Origin: Streptomyces rimosus subsp. rimosus
Lineage (GTDB): Bacteria > Actinomycetota > Actinomycetes > Streptomycetales > Streptomycetaceae
Length of the DNA: 64,000 bases
Assembly: GCF_000720725.1 (NCBI RefSeq)
Contig: NZ_JOCQ01000049.1
Span: 13,739-77,738, forward strand
Direction of reading: 5' to 3'
Within the stretch, counting starts at the first letter, position 1; each line of letters begins with the position of its first letter. A model generated the notes under the pieces. The model had not been told where the DNA came from and did no database searches. It saw only the letters and a program-made list of their open reading frames with translations. Both the position numbers and the translations under genes were made by a program. Below are positions 25,540-33,840 of the stretch, one piece after another.

Positions 25540-26879
25540 GCGGGCACCTCCGCGTCCCCGGCTCCGCCGTGCCCGCCCGCGCCCGCCGGGTCCAGCGGCG
25601 CGGGCATCGGCAGCGGCGGCGTCACCGGCGGGCAGGCCGGCTGGCCCAGGCCGAGCACGCGGTACATCAGACGGCGGAAGTTGCGATGGCAGTGGCCGGG
25701 CTCGGAGGTGATGCGCGCGGCGATCCGCGCGTAGTCCTCGGCCCTGTACTCCTCGGCCGCGTAGCGCAGTTGGGCCTCCAGCGGGTGGGCCGGGGACAGC
25801 GCCGGAGCGGTCAGCGCCAGCTCGACGCCGGGCGAGGCCGGATCGGCGTCCTCGTGCGGGAAGCGGCTGAGCAGGATGGGCGCGCCGGACATCGCCCCGT
25901 ACAGCGTCACCGACCCGTAGTCGCCGATGATCCAGTCGGCGGCGATCAGCGGCGGGCGCCAGTCCGCGTCCGGCGGCAGCACGTGCAGCCCCGCCCGCCG
26001 GCACCCGGCGAGCCAGGCGCGCAGCTGCCAGTGCCCGTACCGCGACCACACGTTGGGGTGGACCAGCAGCGCCGTACGGTAGGTGTCGCGCGGCAGTTCC
26101 GCCAGCAGCCGGGGCAGCAGCGCGTCCAGCCGGTTGAAGGCCGAGCGCCGCCCCCAGGTGGACGTCACCAGTACCAGCTTCCGGCCGCGCCGCAGGCCCA
26201 GTGCCGTACGGTAGCGGCGGCGCAGCGGCAGGCTCGCCCGGATCCGGTCGTGGCAGGGGTCGCCCACCACCTCGGCGGCCGGCAGCGCCTCCGGGCACCA
26301 GCGCGCCAGCTCCGCCAGGTCGTCGCGGTGGGCCAGCGCCACCGCACGGGGCACCACCCGGCCGCCCCACATCAGATACCGCCGGCCCGTGATGCCGCCG
26401 GGGCCGCGGCTGCCGGGCCGCACCCCGTCGGCCACCCGGGCCAGGGACAGGTGCCCGGCGCCGTGCGAGATCCGGATCAGCGGCGCCCGTACCTGCTCGA
26501 TGCCCTGCGACCCGGCGGCCAGCGCCAGGTCGAACCCGGTGCGTACGGCCGTCTCCCAGGGGACGACGGTGGCCCCCAGGGCACGCAGCAGCCGCCGCGC
26601 GCCCGCGTCGAAGGCGTGCGGCGGAACGGTGAAGGTCACCTCGACCCGCAGGTCGCACTCCAGCAGCGGCAGCAGATCCAGCAGCCGCCTGCCGTACACC
26701 TCGGTGTGCACGATCACCAGCACCCGCTTGGTGCCGGAGACCGTCGGCCACTGGTCCGGGTCGCGCCGTACGGCGCCCTGCGGCGCCGGGCCGGTGCCTG
26801 CCGGAACGGGCCGGTCCGCGGGCCGCTCCTGATCGGGCGCCACCCGGCCGGCCGTGGCCGTGAAGTCCGTGACGGACAT
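25536..26879 (-). CDS. CDP-glycerol glycerophosphotransferase-like (TagB/TagF type) protein
   Basis: This 447-residue protein has a GT-B-like layout. The N-terminal half is RVLVIVHTEVYGRRLLDLLPLL, and the C-terminal donor-binding half is KLVLVTSTWGRRSAFNRL...YRTALLVHPNVWSRYG...WIIGDYGSVTLYGAMSGAPILLSRFPHED. The last motif matches the DYSS-phase signature of CDP-glycerol:polyglycerophosphate transferases that build teichoic-acid-like polymers. No signal peptide or membrane segment is seen. Similar Streptomyces genes are often annotated vaguely. The ATG at 26879 is chosen because the frame upstream is Arg-rich. It is coupled to the downstream small gene. Confidence 0.75.
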   Translation of the reverse strand: MSVTDFTATAGRVAPDQERPADRPVPAGTGPAPQGAVRRDPDQWPTVSGTKRVLVIVHTEVYGRRLLDLLPLLECDLRVEVTFTVPPHAFDAGARRLLRALGATVVPWETAVRTGFDLALAAGSQGIEQVRAPLIRISHGAGHLSLARVADGVRPGSRGPGGITGRRYLMWGGRVVPRAVALAHRDDLAELARWCPEALPAAEVVGDPCHDRIRASLPLRRRYRTALGLRRGRKLVLVTSTWGRRSAFNRLDALLPRLLAELPRDTYRTALLVHPNVWSRYGHWQLRAWLAGCRRAGLHVLPPDADWRPPLIAADWIIGDYGSVTLYGAMSGAPILLSRFPHEDADPASPGVELALTAPALSPAHPLEAQLRYAAEEYRAEDYARIAARITSEPGHCHRNFRRLMYRVLGLGQPACPPVTPPLPMPAPLDPAGAGGHGGAGDAEVPA

Positions 26880-27010
26880 ACCAACTCCCCCATGCTCGCG
26901 TCGGGTCCTCGGTCGGATCCCGTACGCGGGGGGTGCTGCCCGGCCATCGCGGCGCACTTCTTGCACGGGCCTTGACGAACCCTTGCAGAGCAGGCCGGCC
27001 GCGTGGTCCG

Positions 27011-27742
27011 TTACTCGCGCGGCCGCCCCGGGTCGAGCCGGCCCTCGACGACCTCGCGGGCGACCTCCGTCAGCAGCCGCTGGTGGGAGCGGGCGTAGCC
27101 GCGCAGCACGGTGAACGCGGCGTCGGGGGAGAGGGCGTGCCGCGCGGTCAGCGCGCCCTTGGCCTGCTCGATGACGACGCGGTTGGCCAGGGCGTGCTCC
27201 AGCTGGGCGGCGAGCACCCGGCCCGCCTCGACCTCGTGCTCGCGCAGCAGTGTCACCGCGGCGAAGTCCGCCAGCGACTGGCCCAGCGCCATGAGGTCAC
27301 CGGTCAGCGGGGTCTGCCGGGAGGCCAGCAGGATCAGGGAGCCGACCGGTCCGAGGTGGCCCCTTATCGGCAGCGCCGCGACGCGCGTGCAGCCCAGCCG
27401 GAGCGCGCGCGGCGCGTAGCGCGGCCAGCGCTGCCGGGCCGTCGTCCCGTTCAGGGGCGTGTCCCCGAGCGTGCGGCCGGAGCGGCGGCAGGCGTGGCCC
27501 GGGCCCTCCTGCCAGGCGATCGCGTCCTGTTCGAGGCGGCGTACGCCGGCCTCGGAGGCCGCCACTTGGGGGGCGTCCCGGGAGCCGGGGGCGAAGGTGA
27601 CCGCGGTCGCCCGGACCGCGAGCAGTTCCCGGCTGCGCTCGGTGAGCCGGGCGAGCAGGGTGGGAACGCCGGGTGGCCCCGGCGCGCCGCCGCCCGCCAG
27701 CTCCACGAACACGGACGCGAGGTGATGCGGAGCTGTGGTCAT
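27011..27742 (-). CDS. GAF-ANTAR regulator (last gene of the che-ANTAR operon)
   Basis: This 243-residue protein has a GAF-like sensor domain (LARLTERSRELLAVRATAVTF...VAALPIRGHLGPVGSLILLASRQ, residues about 28-150). An ANTAR RNA-binding domain follows (LAAQLEHALANRVVIEQAKGALTARHALSPDAAFTVLRGYARSHQRLLTEVAREVVEG). It should prevent transcription termination at paired hairpins in target leaders. It follows another GAF-ANTAR gene by 22 bp on the same strand, after cheB and cheR homologues. The four genes probably form one signalling operon. Confidence 0.9.
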   Translation of the reverse strand: MTTAPHHLASVFVELAGGGAPGPPGVPTLLARLTERSRELLAVRATAVTFAPGSRDAPQVAASEAGVRRLEQDAIAWQEGPGHACRRSGRTLGDTPLNGTTARQRWPRYAPRALRLGCTRVAALPIRGHLGPVGSLILLASRQTPLTGDLMALGQSLADFAAVTLLREHEVEAGRVLAAQLEHALANRVVIEQAKGALTARHALSPDAAFTVLRGYARSHQRLLTEVAREVVEGRLDPGRPRE

Positions 27743-27764
27743 GGGTTGAGGTCCCCTCGTGGGT

Positions 27765-28622
27765 TCAGCTGCCCTGGGCGAGTTTCAGCGTGCCGTCGAT
27801 GATCCGCCGCGCGACGGCTTCCGGCGTCTGCCCGTCGGTGAATGCCCGTGCTTTGATCAGCGCGAGTGCGTCCTGGACCCGGCAGCGGGCCTGGACGGAG
27901 AGCATGCCGGCGGCCTGCTGGACGCAGTCGCGGTGGTCGGCGCCGTCGTACAGTTCCGGGTCGGCGTCGGGACCGAGGAGCACCGTGCGGGTGAGGGCGT
28001 CGGCGATGACGGTGAGCGTGTCGGCGGTGCCCGGACCCGCACCCGGGTCGAAGACCGCGAGCGCGCCGATGCAGCTGCCTTCCGTGCGCAGCGGGGCGGT
28101 GAGCACCTCGCGGATGCCCAGCGAGGTCAGCGCGGGCCCGTAGGCGGGCCAGCGGCGCTCGATGGCCCGCCCGCTCGCCGCGACCGGGCGGCCGCTCACC
28201 GACGCGTCGTGGGCCGGCCCTTCGCCGAGCACGAACTCCAGGTCCTGCGCGGCCCGGGAGGGCTCGTCGGACGAGGCGACGGACAGCTGGCCGTGGTCGG
28301 CGTTCATCAGCGTGAGGGCCGCGCTGGGGGTCCCGCACGCCTCCGCCACGCCCGTCATGAAGCGCGGCCGGCTGGTCTCGTCGCCGGCCCAGGCGGTCAT
28401 CCGCTCGGCGTACGCTTCCTGGAGACGCGCGGAGGACAGGTGGCACTCGGCGGAGCGGCGGTAGGCGTCCGCCAGATGCTGGTGCAGTTCCCCGCCGACC
28501 GAGGCGGCCAGGATCTCCTGTTGCTCGGCGCACGCGGCGGCGTACTCGGCACGCTGCCGGGCCCTGGCCGCACGACGGCGCGCCAGCTCCGCCTGGACGT
28601 CCCTGCCTGAGCCCCGAACCAT
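27765..28622 (-). CDS. GAF-ANTAR regulator with N-terminal coiled region
   Basis: This protein of about 285 residues begins with a charged helical stretch (AELARRRAARARQRAEYAAACAEQQEILAASVGGELHQHLADAYRRSAECHLSSARLQEAYAERM). It continues with a GAF-like domain (ACGTPSAALTLMNADHGQL...IREVLTAPLRTEGSCIGALAVFD) and an ANTAR domain (DHRDCVQQAAGMLSVQARCRVQDALALIKARAFTDGQTPEAVARRIIDGTL). The ANTAR core has the QAAGML pattern. Met at 28622 or 28628 may start it. It lies 28 bp downstream of the CheR-like gene and is probably part of the same transcript. Confidence 0.88.
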   Translation of the reverse strand: MVRGSGRDVQAELARRRAARARQRAEYAAACAEQQEILAASVGGELHQHLADAYRRSAECHLSSARLQEAYAERMTAWAGDETSRPRFMTGVAEACGTPSAALTLMNADHGQLSVASSDEPSRAAQDLEFVLGEGPAHDASVSGRPVAASGRAIERRWPAYGPALTSLGIREVLTAPLRTEGSCIGALAVFDPGAGPGTADTLTVIADALTRTVLLGPDADPELYDGADHRDCVQQAAGMLSVQARCRVQDALALIKARAFTDGQTPEAVARRIIDGTLKLAQGS

Positions 28623-28649
28623 GTCCACAGCGTACGCTCCCGGTGGCGC

Positions 28650-30518
28650 TCAGTCGTTGGTGTCGCCCCGGTCGGCCTCCAGCAACAGGACCACGCCGCC
28701 GTTGTGCCGGTCGAACGGCGAACAGAGCACGTTGCAGGTGATGGCCCGCCCGATCCGGTTGACGGCCGAGATCCGGGAGGGGGACGTGCGCTTGCCCGAC
28801 TCCAGGCACTTCTCGACGGCCGGGCGCAGCATCTCGGTGGGCAGCCCGAAGTCCAGCGAGAAGAACGGCTCGTCGATCACCTCGTCCGGGCGCAGGCCCC
28901 ACATGTCCACCGCGCCGCGGTTCCAGCTCTTGACCTTCAGGTCCTTGTCGAGGACGACCACGCCCGCGGCGATGCTGGTGACGACCCCTTCGAGGAAGGC
29001 GCGGGCCTCGTCCAGCTCCTCGGTGCGGGTGCGCATCTCCTCGTTCATCGTCTCCAGTTCCTCGTTGCCCGACTGGAGTTCTTCGTTGGTGGTCTCCAGT
29101 TCCTCGTTGGTCGACTGGAGTTCTTCGTTGGTGGTCTCCAGCTCCTCGATGCTCGACTGGAGTTCCTCGTTGGTGGTCTCCAGTTCCTCGTTCGTGGACT
29201 GGAGCTCTTCGTACGCCGTCTCCAGGTCTTCGCGCACGCGCTTGTTCTCGGCCTTGAGCTGGGTGGACACGGTGACGTCGCTGAAGGTGATGTTGGTGGC
29301 GGCCAGCAGCCCGTTGGCTCCCATGAGCGGCTGGATGAGGATGTCGAAGTACTGGACCTCCTCGCCGACCCGCCGCTCGGCGCCGTTGACGCGCAGTGTG
29401 CGGCGCTCGTGCGTGGCCTGCTCGATCAGCGAGCGCAGCTCGACGGGCCGGTAGGAGATCTCCAGGTCCTGGAAGGGCCGGCCGATGTCGTTGGACGTGA
29501 GCCCGAACTGGGCGCGGGCCTGGCTGTTGATGAGCACCGCGGTGCCCTCGCCGTCCACCGCGATGGCCGGGGCCGGGTTGGCGTCGAGGATCAGGTCGCG
29601 CAGCTGCCGGCTGCGGGCCGCGGTGGTCAGCTTCTCGCTGCCCAGCCCCACCCGGATCTTCGCGGGCGCGGAGTGGTACGGCGGGCCGGCGTCCCCGGGG
29701 CGCCGTCGGAACGCGCGCTGGCGCATGCTCAGCACCTCGAACCGGTCCGCGTCGTTGAGCAGCATCTCCGCCTTCCCGAGGAAGAGGAAGCCGCGCTCGC
29801 GCAGCGCGAAGTGGAACCGGTCGATGATCTGCCGCTGCGCCTCGACGTTGAAGTACATCAGCGCGTTGCGGCAGACCAGCAGGTCCAGCCGGGAGATCGG
29901 GGCGTCGCGGGTGATGTCGTGCCGCCCGAAGATCACCCGGCGGCGCAGATCGGTGCGGAAGTTGAAGCGGGTGCCGTTCTGCTCGAAGTAGGTCTCGCGC
30001 AGCTCCGGGGACAGCGGCTCCAGCGACTTGGACGTGTACAGGCCGGAGCGGGCGTCGCGCAGCGCTTCCTCGTCCACGTCGGTGGCGTAGATCTTGACCC
30101 GGTTCAGGGCCTCGTCGACGCCCATCGCCTCGGCGAACATGATGGCGAGGGAGTATGCCTCCTCGCCGCTGGAGCAGCCCGCGCTCCACACCCGGATCTC
30201 CTCGTCGGTCCCGGTGTCCGCCAGCAGTTCGGGCACCACCTCGCGCTGGAGGAAGGTCCAGGCGTCGGGGTCCCGGAAGAAGGACGTCACGTTGATCAGA
30301 ATGGTGTTGAAGAGCGCGTTGAATTCATCGGCGTTCGTCTCCAGGCGATCCCGGTAATCCGCGTAGGTGTCGGCGTCGACATCGGACATCCGCTTGCGGA
30401 TGCGCCGGCCGAGCGACGAGCGCTTGTAACCGGTGAAGTCGAAGCCGCGGGCGTCCCTCAGAAAACCGAGCAACTCCTCCAGTTCCTCATCCGCCTCGAC
30501 GTCCCGAGCTTCACCCAT
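28650..30518 (-). CDS. cheR: CheR-type methyltransferase fused to coiled coil and PAS domains
   Basis: This 622-residue protein starts with a complete CheR module (residues about 10-270): the N-terminal helical domain GFLRDARGFDFTGYKRSSLGRRIRKRM, SAM-binding VWSAGCSSGEEAYSLAI, and LLVCRNALMYFN. A PAS-like domain follows (about 310-415). Next is a long heptad-repeat helix (about 425-490) with repeated NEELETTNEELQS units, then a second PAS domain (about 500-600). Similar CheB/CheR/PAS proteins are usually joined to a histidine kinase, but no kinase domain is present here. Its ATG overlaps the cheB stop by one base. Its target receptor is unknown, since no chemoreceptor gene is nearby. Confidence 0.9.
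   Translation of the reverse strand: MGEARDVEADEELEELLGFLRDARGFDFTGYKRSSLGRRIRKRMSDVDADTYADYRDRLETNADEFNALFNTILINVTSFFRDPDAWTFLQREVVPELLADTGTDEEIRVWSAGCSSGEEAYSLAIMFAEAMGVDEALNRVKIYATDVDEEALRDARSGLYTSKSLEPLSPELRETYFEQNGTRFNFRTDLRRRVIFGRHDITRDAPISRLDLLVCRNALMYFNVEAQRQIIDRFHFALRERGFLFLGKAEMLLNDADRFEVLSMRQRAFRRRPGDAGPPYHSAPAKIRVGLGSEKLTTAARSRQLRDLILDANPAPAIAVDGEGTAVLINSQARAQFGLTSNDIGRPFQDLEISYRPVELRSLIEQATHERRTLRVNGAERRVGEEVQYFDILIQPLMGANGLLAATNITFSDVTVSTQLKAENKRVREDLETAYEELQSTNEELETTNEELQSSIEELETTNEELQSTNEELETTNEELQSGNEELETMNEEMRTRTEELDEARAFLEGVVTSIAAGVVVLDKDLKVKSWNRGAVDMWGLRPDEVIDEPFFSLDFGLPTEMLRPAVEKCLESGKRTSPSRISAVNRIGRAITCNVLCSPFDRHNGGVVLLLEADRGDTND
28990..29240. repeat. In-frame 42-bp repeats coding a coiled coil in cheR
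   Basis: Repeats of about 42 bp in this stretch encode 14-residue units of the type ELQSTNEELETTNE, with at least four near-copies. The long acidic helix they form links the two PAS regions. It is a signalling-helix type connector and a likely site of copy-number change. Confidence 0.85.
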
Positions 30519-31117
30519 TACTGCCTCTTGGTCTCGACAAGACCGCGGATGACCGCGGCGATCTCTTCCAGGGGCAGCACGAAGTCCACCGATCCCGTAC
30601 CCACCGCTGCCTCTGGCATTCCCTTGAATTCAGCTGTACGGGGATCCTCGGAGATCACCGTGCCGCCGCGTGACTTGATGGCGTCCACGCCCATGGCGCC
30701 ATCGCTGCCGGTCCCGGTCAGCACACAGCCGATCGCCTGCGCCCCGTACGCCCCGGCGACCGACTCGAAGAGCAGGTCGGCGGAGGGGCGCAGGAAGTGG
30801 ACCAGCTCGCTGCCGGAGAGCGTCAGCGTACCTCCGGGCCCGACCAGGAGGTGCCGGTCGGGGGGAGCGATGTAGACGGTGCCGGAGCGGGCGCGCTCGT
30901 CCGCTTCGGCCAGCTTGACCCGCATCTCGGTGCGCCGGGCCAGGACCTCGGCGATGACCGTGCGGTGCCGTGGGTCGAGGTGCTGGACCACCAGGACCGG
31001 AACGGGGAAGTCCGCCCCGAGCGTGCCGAGGACCGCGGTCAGGGCCTTGATCCCGCCCGCGGACGAGGCGACGGCCAGGACCTCGTAGTGGTCCGCCGGG
31101 CAGCGGTCTGTCGTCAC
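30518..31117 (-). CDS. cheB: CheB-type methylesterase (stand-alone catalytic domain)
   Basis: This 199-residue protein is a CheB methylesterase domain without a receiver domain. The Ser19-His46-Asp139 triad is seen in VASSAGG, VQHLDPRH and TGTGSDGA. The family loop YIAPPDRHLLV is present, and the end matches VLPLEEIAAVI. It would remove methyl groups from, or deamidate, a receptor or partner modified by the adjacent CheR protein. Lack of a receiver means it is not controlled by a CheA-type kinase directly. It is the first gene of the operon. Its promoter should lie in 31118-31200. Confidence 0.92.
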   Translation of the reverse strand: MTTDRCPADHYEVLAVASSAGGIKALTAVLGTLGADFPVPVLVVQHLDPRHRTVIAEVLARRTEMRVKLAEADERARSGTVYIAPPDRHLLVGPGGTLTLSGSELVHFLRPSADLLFESVAGAYGAQAIGCVLTGTGSDGAMGVDAIKSRGGTVISEDPRTAEFKGMPEAAVGTGSVDFVLPLEEIAAVIRGLVETKRQ

Positions 31118-31313
31118 GTTCCGAGCCTATCGAAAGGCGGACCGACCGGCGGGTACGCGGATGCGCCACCGCGTGGGAACCGCCGCACACGGCCGCACCC
31201 GGCCCGCGGGGCGCCGGGAGGGCGCCGCGCGGACCGGGTGCGGTGACGCGAAGGGGGCCGGGGCGGGCGCGGTCCCGGTGACGGACGCGCGGCCGGACCG
31301 GCCCGCGGGCGGG

Positions 31314-31709
31314 TCAGCCCTGCTTCGTCTCCCAGAAGATCTTGTCGATCTGGGCGATGTGGTCCAGGGCCTTCTGGCCGGTGGCCGGGTCGTTCGAGCC
31401 CTTGGCGGCGCTCAGCGCCTTGAGGGTGTCGTTGACCAGCTGGTGCAGCTCCGGGTACTTCTCGAAGTGCGGGGGCTTGAAGTAGTCGCTCCACAGCACC
31501 GAGACGTGGTGCTTGGCCAGCTCCGCGCGCTGTTCCTTGATGACGACGGCGCGGGTGCGGTAGTCCGCGTCCTCGTTGGCCTGGTACTTCTCCTGGATGG
31601 CCTTGACCGACTCGGCCTCGATACGGGCCTGGGCCGGGTCGTAGACGCCGCAGGGCAGGTCGCAGTGGGCGCTGACCTTCACCTTGGGGGCGAACAGGCG
31701 GGAAAGCAT
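31314..31709 (-). CDS. sodN: Nickel superoxide dismutase precursor
   Basis: This 131-residue precursor has a 14-residue propeptide (MLSRLFAPKVKVSA) followed by the nickel hook HCDLPCGVY. After cleavage, His15 becomes residue 1 of the mature 117-residue enzyme, which binds Ni through its N-terminus, His1, Cys2 and Cys6. The remainder is the four-helix bundle (EAESVKAIQEKYQANEDADYRTRAVVIKEQRAELAKHH...). The hexamer removes superoxide in the cytosol. It is divergent from its maturation peptidase gene at 31895. In Streptomyces sodN is nickel-induced and Nur controls the alternative Fe-SOD; no Nur box was identified here. Confidence 0.98.
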   Translation of the reverse strand: MLSRLFAPKVKVSAHCDLPCGVYDPAQARIEAESVKAIQEKYQANEDADYRTRAVVIKEQRAELAKHHVSVLWSDYFKPPHFEKYPELHQLVNDTLKALSAAKGSNDPATGQKALDHIAQIDKIFWETKQG

Positions 31710-31894
31710 GTTCAGTCCTTCCTCGTGATCGTCTTCTCAGGTGCGAGATTACTCGCCCGGGGAAGCCTTTTCTCGGGTGCCCCGGGGGTCTTAGGGCAAA
31801 AGGCCGGTGTGAGGCTGGGACTGATGGAGGATGGGACCGGGAGCGGACGACCGGGCCGTGGCGGTCACCGGGCCCGGACCGGGAGGTGTGGCGG

Positions 31895-32359
31895 ATGCCG
31901 GAGCGGCTGGAAGAACGCGGGCCGGAGCAGGGGGAGGAGCAGGCACGGGAGCGCAGGGGATGGCTGCGGGCCTTCGGCCTGGCCGAGGTCTACAACCCGT
32001 CGATGGTGCCGACGCTGCGGCCCGGCGACCAGCTGGTGGTCCAGTACGGGGCGGTGGTACGGCCGGGTGACGTGGTCGTGCTGCGCCACCCGTTCCGGCA
32101 GGACCTGCTGATCGTCAAACGGGCCGTGGAACGGCGCGGGGACGGCTGGTGGGTCCAGGGCGACAACCCGTTCGTGGAGAACGACAGCCGGGAGTTCGGC
32201 GTGGTGCCCGACGAGCTGGTGGTCGCCCGCGCCTGGGTGCGGGTGCGGCCGCCGCGCGGGTTTCAGCGCTCGCTGTCGGGCGTGCTGTCCTGGGTGGTCT
32301 CCGCGGTCCGGCCGGTACGGGCCGAGCGCTCGCCGTCCTGGCGCTTGCGGGCCCGGTAG
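31895..32359 (+). CDS. sodX: Nickel superoxide dismutase maturation peptidase
   Basis: This 154-residue protein is an S26-type signal peptidase-like protease that trims the SodN propeptide. The catalytic Ser36 is in NPSMVPTLRPGD and Lys75 in LLIVKRAVE, with the third S26 box VQGDNPFVENDSREFGVV. No membrane anchor is seen, consistent with cytosolic action on SodN. GGGAGG at 31881-31886 precedes the ATG at 31895; a GTG at 31886 overlaps this site and is less likely. It is divergent from sodN. Its last 97 bases overlap the convergent CGNR gene. Confidence 0.93.
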   Translation: MPERLEERGPEQGEEQARERRGWLRAFGLAEVYNPSMVPTLRPGDQLVVQYGAVVRPGDVVVLRHPFRQDLLIVKRAVERRGDGWWVQGDNPFVENDSREFGVVPDELVVARAWVRVRPPRGFQRSLSGVLSWVVSAVRPVRAERSPSWRLRAR

Positions 32360-32892
32360 GCGGCGACGTTGGCGCGGGTCGCGCAGCGGTCGGAGCAGTA
32401 GCGCCGGGAGCGGTTGGTCGAGGTGTCGAGGTAGGCGTTGCGGCACGGGCGTGCCTGGCAGATGCCGAGCCGGTCCACGCCCAGGTCGGTGAGCTGGATG
32501 GCCAGGCCCATGGACGCGGTGGCGGTGTAGCCGGCGGTGGCGTTGGCCGCGTGGTCGGCGATGTGCATGTGCCACTTGGGGCGCCCGTCCTCGTCGCGGA
32601 ACTCGTGCCCGGAGATCTGCGGGCTGACCGGGAACTCCATCATCAGCGCGTTCAGCAGGTCCACGGCCCGCACCTCGTCGCCCTCGTCCGCGGCCTCGAA
32701 GACGGCGCGCAGCCGCGCCCGTACCGCGCGCAGGCGGGTCACGTCGCTCTCGGTCGCCCGGCGGGCCATCTGCTGGGACGGTCCGAACAGCTCGCGCACC
32801 GCCTCCACCGAGGTCAGGGTGTCGCCGCCGCGCTCGGGCTGTTCGGTGTTGACCAGGCGAACGGCGTAGTCCGAGTAATAGGCCAGTTCCAC
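32263..32892 (-). CDS. CGNR zinc-finger protein (ABATE domain)
   Basis: This 209-residue protein has an N-terminal ABATE-type stress-response domain (ELAYYSDYAVRLVNTEQPERGGDTLTSVEAVRELFG...). The C-terminal CGNR zinc finger reads LGICQARPCRNAYLDTSTNRSRRYCSDRCATRANVAAYRARKR, with four zinc-ligand Cys. The basic C-terminus suggests nucleic-acid binding. Such proteins are taken to be transcription regulators in actinobacteria. The gene overlaps sodX by 97 bp in convergent orientation. Its upstream gap holds an inverted repeat shared with the divergent methyltransferase gene. Confidence 0.9.
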   Translation of the reverse strand: MELAYYSDYAVRLVNTEQPERGGDTLTSVEAVRELFGPSQQMARRATESDVTRLRAVRARLRAVFEAADEGDEVRAVDLLNALMMEFPVSPQISGHEFRDEDGRPKWHMHIADHAANATAGYTATASMGLAIQLTDLGVDRLGICQARPCRNAYLDTSTNRSRRYCSDRCATRANVAAYRARKRQDGERSARTGRTAETTQDSTPDSER

Positions 32893-32922
32893 TTGTAGTC
32901 CTTACGCGCGCGCTCTAGTGTT

Positions 32923-32955
32923 CGTAATAGGTGTTGTTGCTACGAGGGTATTACG
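32923..32955. promoter_or_regulatory. Inverted repeat CGTAATA-N19-TATTACG between divergent genes
   Basis: The seven-base arms at 32923-32929 and 32949-32955 are perfectly complementary and unusually AT-rich for this genome. They lie between the CGNR gene and the methyltransferase gene. TATTAC also makes a plausible -10 for the methyltransferase with TTGTTG upstream. This could be an operator for the CGNR protein (inference). Confidence 0.5.
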
Positions 32956-32971
32956 GCCTGGAGGTAACGCT

Positions 32972-33733
32972 ATGACCGAGACCGCCGTCGGTGCTGACTG
33001 GCAGGGTTGGCAGGACAGTTGGGACCGCCAGCAGGAGTGGTACATGCCGGACCGCGAGGAGCGGTTCCGCGTGATGCTGGACATGGTCGAGGCGCTGGTG
33101 GGCACGGAGCCCCGGGTGCTGGACCTCGCGTGCGGTACGGGCAGTATCTCCGACCGGCTGCTCAAGCGGTTCCCCAAGGCCGTCAGTGTCGGCGTGGACC
33201 TCGACCCGGCGCTGCTGGCCATCGCCGAGGGTTACTTCGCCGGCGACGACCGGGTGACGTTCGTCCGCGCGGACCTCAAGGACCCCCGCTGGACCGAAGC
33301 CCTGCCCCACGATTCGTACGACGCCGTACTCACCGCCACCGCCCTGCACTGGATGCACACCGGCCCGCTGCGCGGACTGTACGGGCAGCTCGGCGGCCTG
33401 GTCCGGGAGGGCGGCGTCTTCATGAACGCCGACCACATGCCCGACGGCGACACCCCGCGCATCGACGCGGCCGAGCGCGCCTTCCGGCACGCGCGCCAGG
33501 AGCGGGCCAAGGAGGCGGGCGCGCTCGACTGGCGTGACTGGTGGGACAAGGCCGCCGCCGACCCGGTGCTCGCCGCGCCGACCGCCGAGCGCTTCGCGAT
33601 CTACGGCGAGCACGCCGACGGCGACACCCCTTCGGTCGCCTGGCACTGCGAGGTGCTGCGCGAGTCCGGCTTCGGCGAGGCGCGCGCGGTGTGGCGCTCG
33701 CCCATGGACGCGCTGGTCCTCGGGCTGAAGTAG
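32972..33733 (+). CDS. Class I SAM-dependent methyltransferase
   Basis: This 253-residue methyltransferase has motif I VLDLACGTGSISDRLLKRFP, motif II around VGVDLDPALLAIAEGYF, and DDRVTFVRADLKD then DAVLTATALHWM as motifs III-IV. The class resembles ubiquinone/menaquinone-type or small-molecule methyltransferases; the substrate is unknown. GGAGGTAA at 32960-32967 precedes the ATG at 32972, which decides the start. It is divergent from the CGNR zinc-finger gene and ends at a strong hairpin facing the ABC importer operon. Confidence 0.9.
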   Translation: MTETAVGADWQGWQDSWDRQQEWYMPDREERFRVMLDMVEALVGTEPRVLDLACGTGSISDRLLKRFPKAVSVGVDLDPALLAIAEGYFAGDDRVTFVRADLKDPRWTEALPHDSYDAVLTATALHWMHTGPLRGLYGQLGGLVREGGVFMNADHMPDGDTPRIDAAERAFRHARQERAKEAGALDWRDWWDKAAADPVLAAPTAERFAIYGEHADGDTPSVAWHCEVLRESGFGEARAVWRSPMDALVLGLK

Positions 33734-33761
33734 GCCCCGCCCGGCGGGCCGCGCCCACGAA

Positions 33762-33806
33762 GGGCGGTACGTACGAAGGCGCCGGCCGCGCCCGTACGTA
33801 CCGCCC
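33762..33806. terminator. Bidirectional hairpin between methyltransferase and ABC operon
   Basis: Arms GGGCGGTACGTACG (33762-33775) and CGTACGTACCGCCC (33793-33806) match perfectly over 14 bp around a 17-nt loop. The hairpin sits between two convergent stop codons. Confidence 0.8.
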
Positions 33807-33840
33807 GTCACGTATGTCTCCGTGCCGTTCCCCGGCGGTG

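Noticed and set aside
31710..31894. Nur or Fur-type box between sodN and sodX
   Set aside because: No inverted repeat close to the known Nur consensus was found; TTTTGCCCTAAG is suggestive but isolated.
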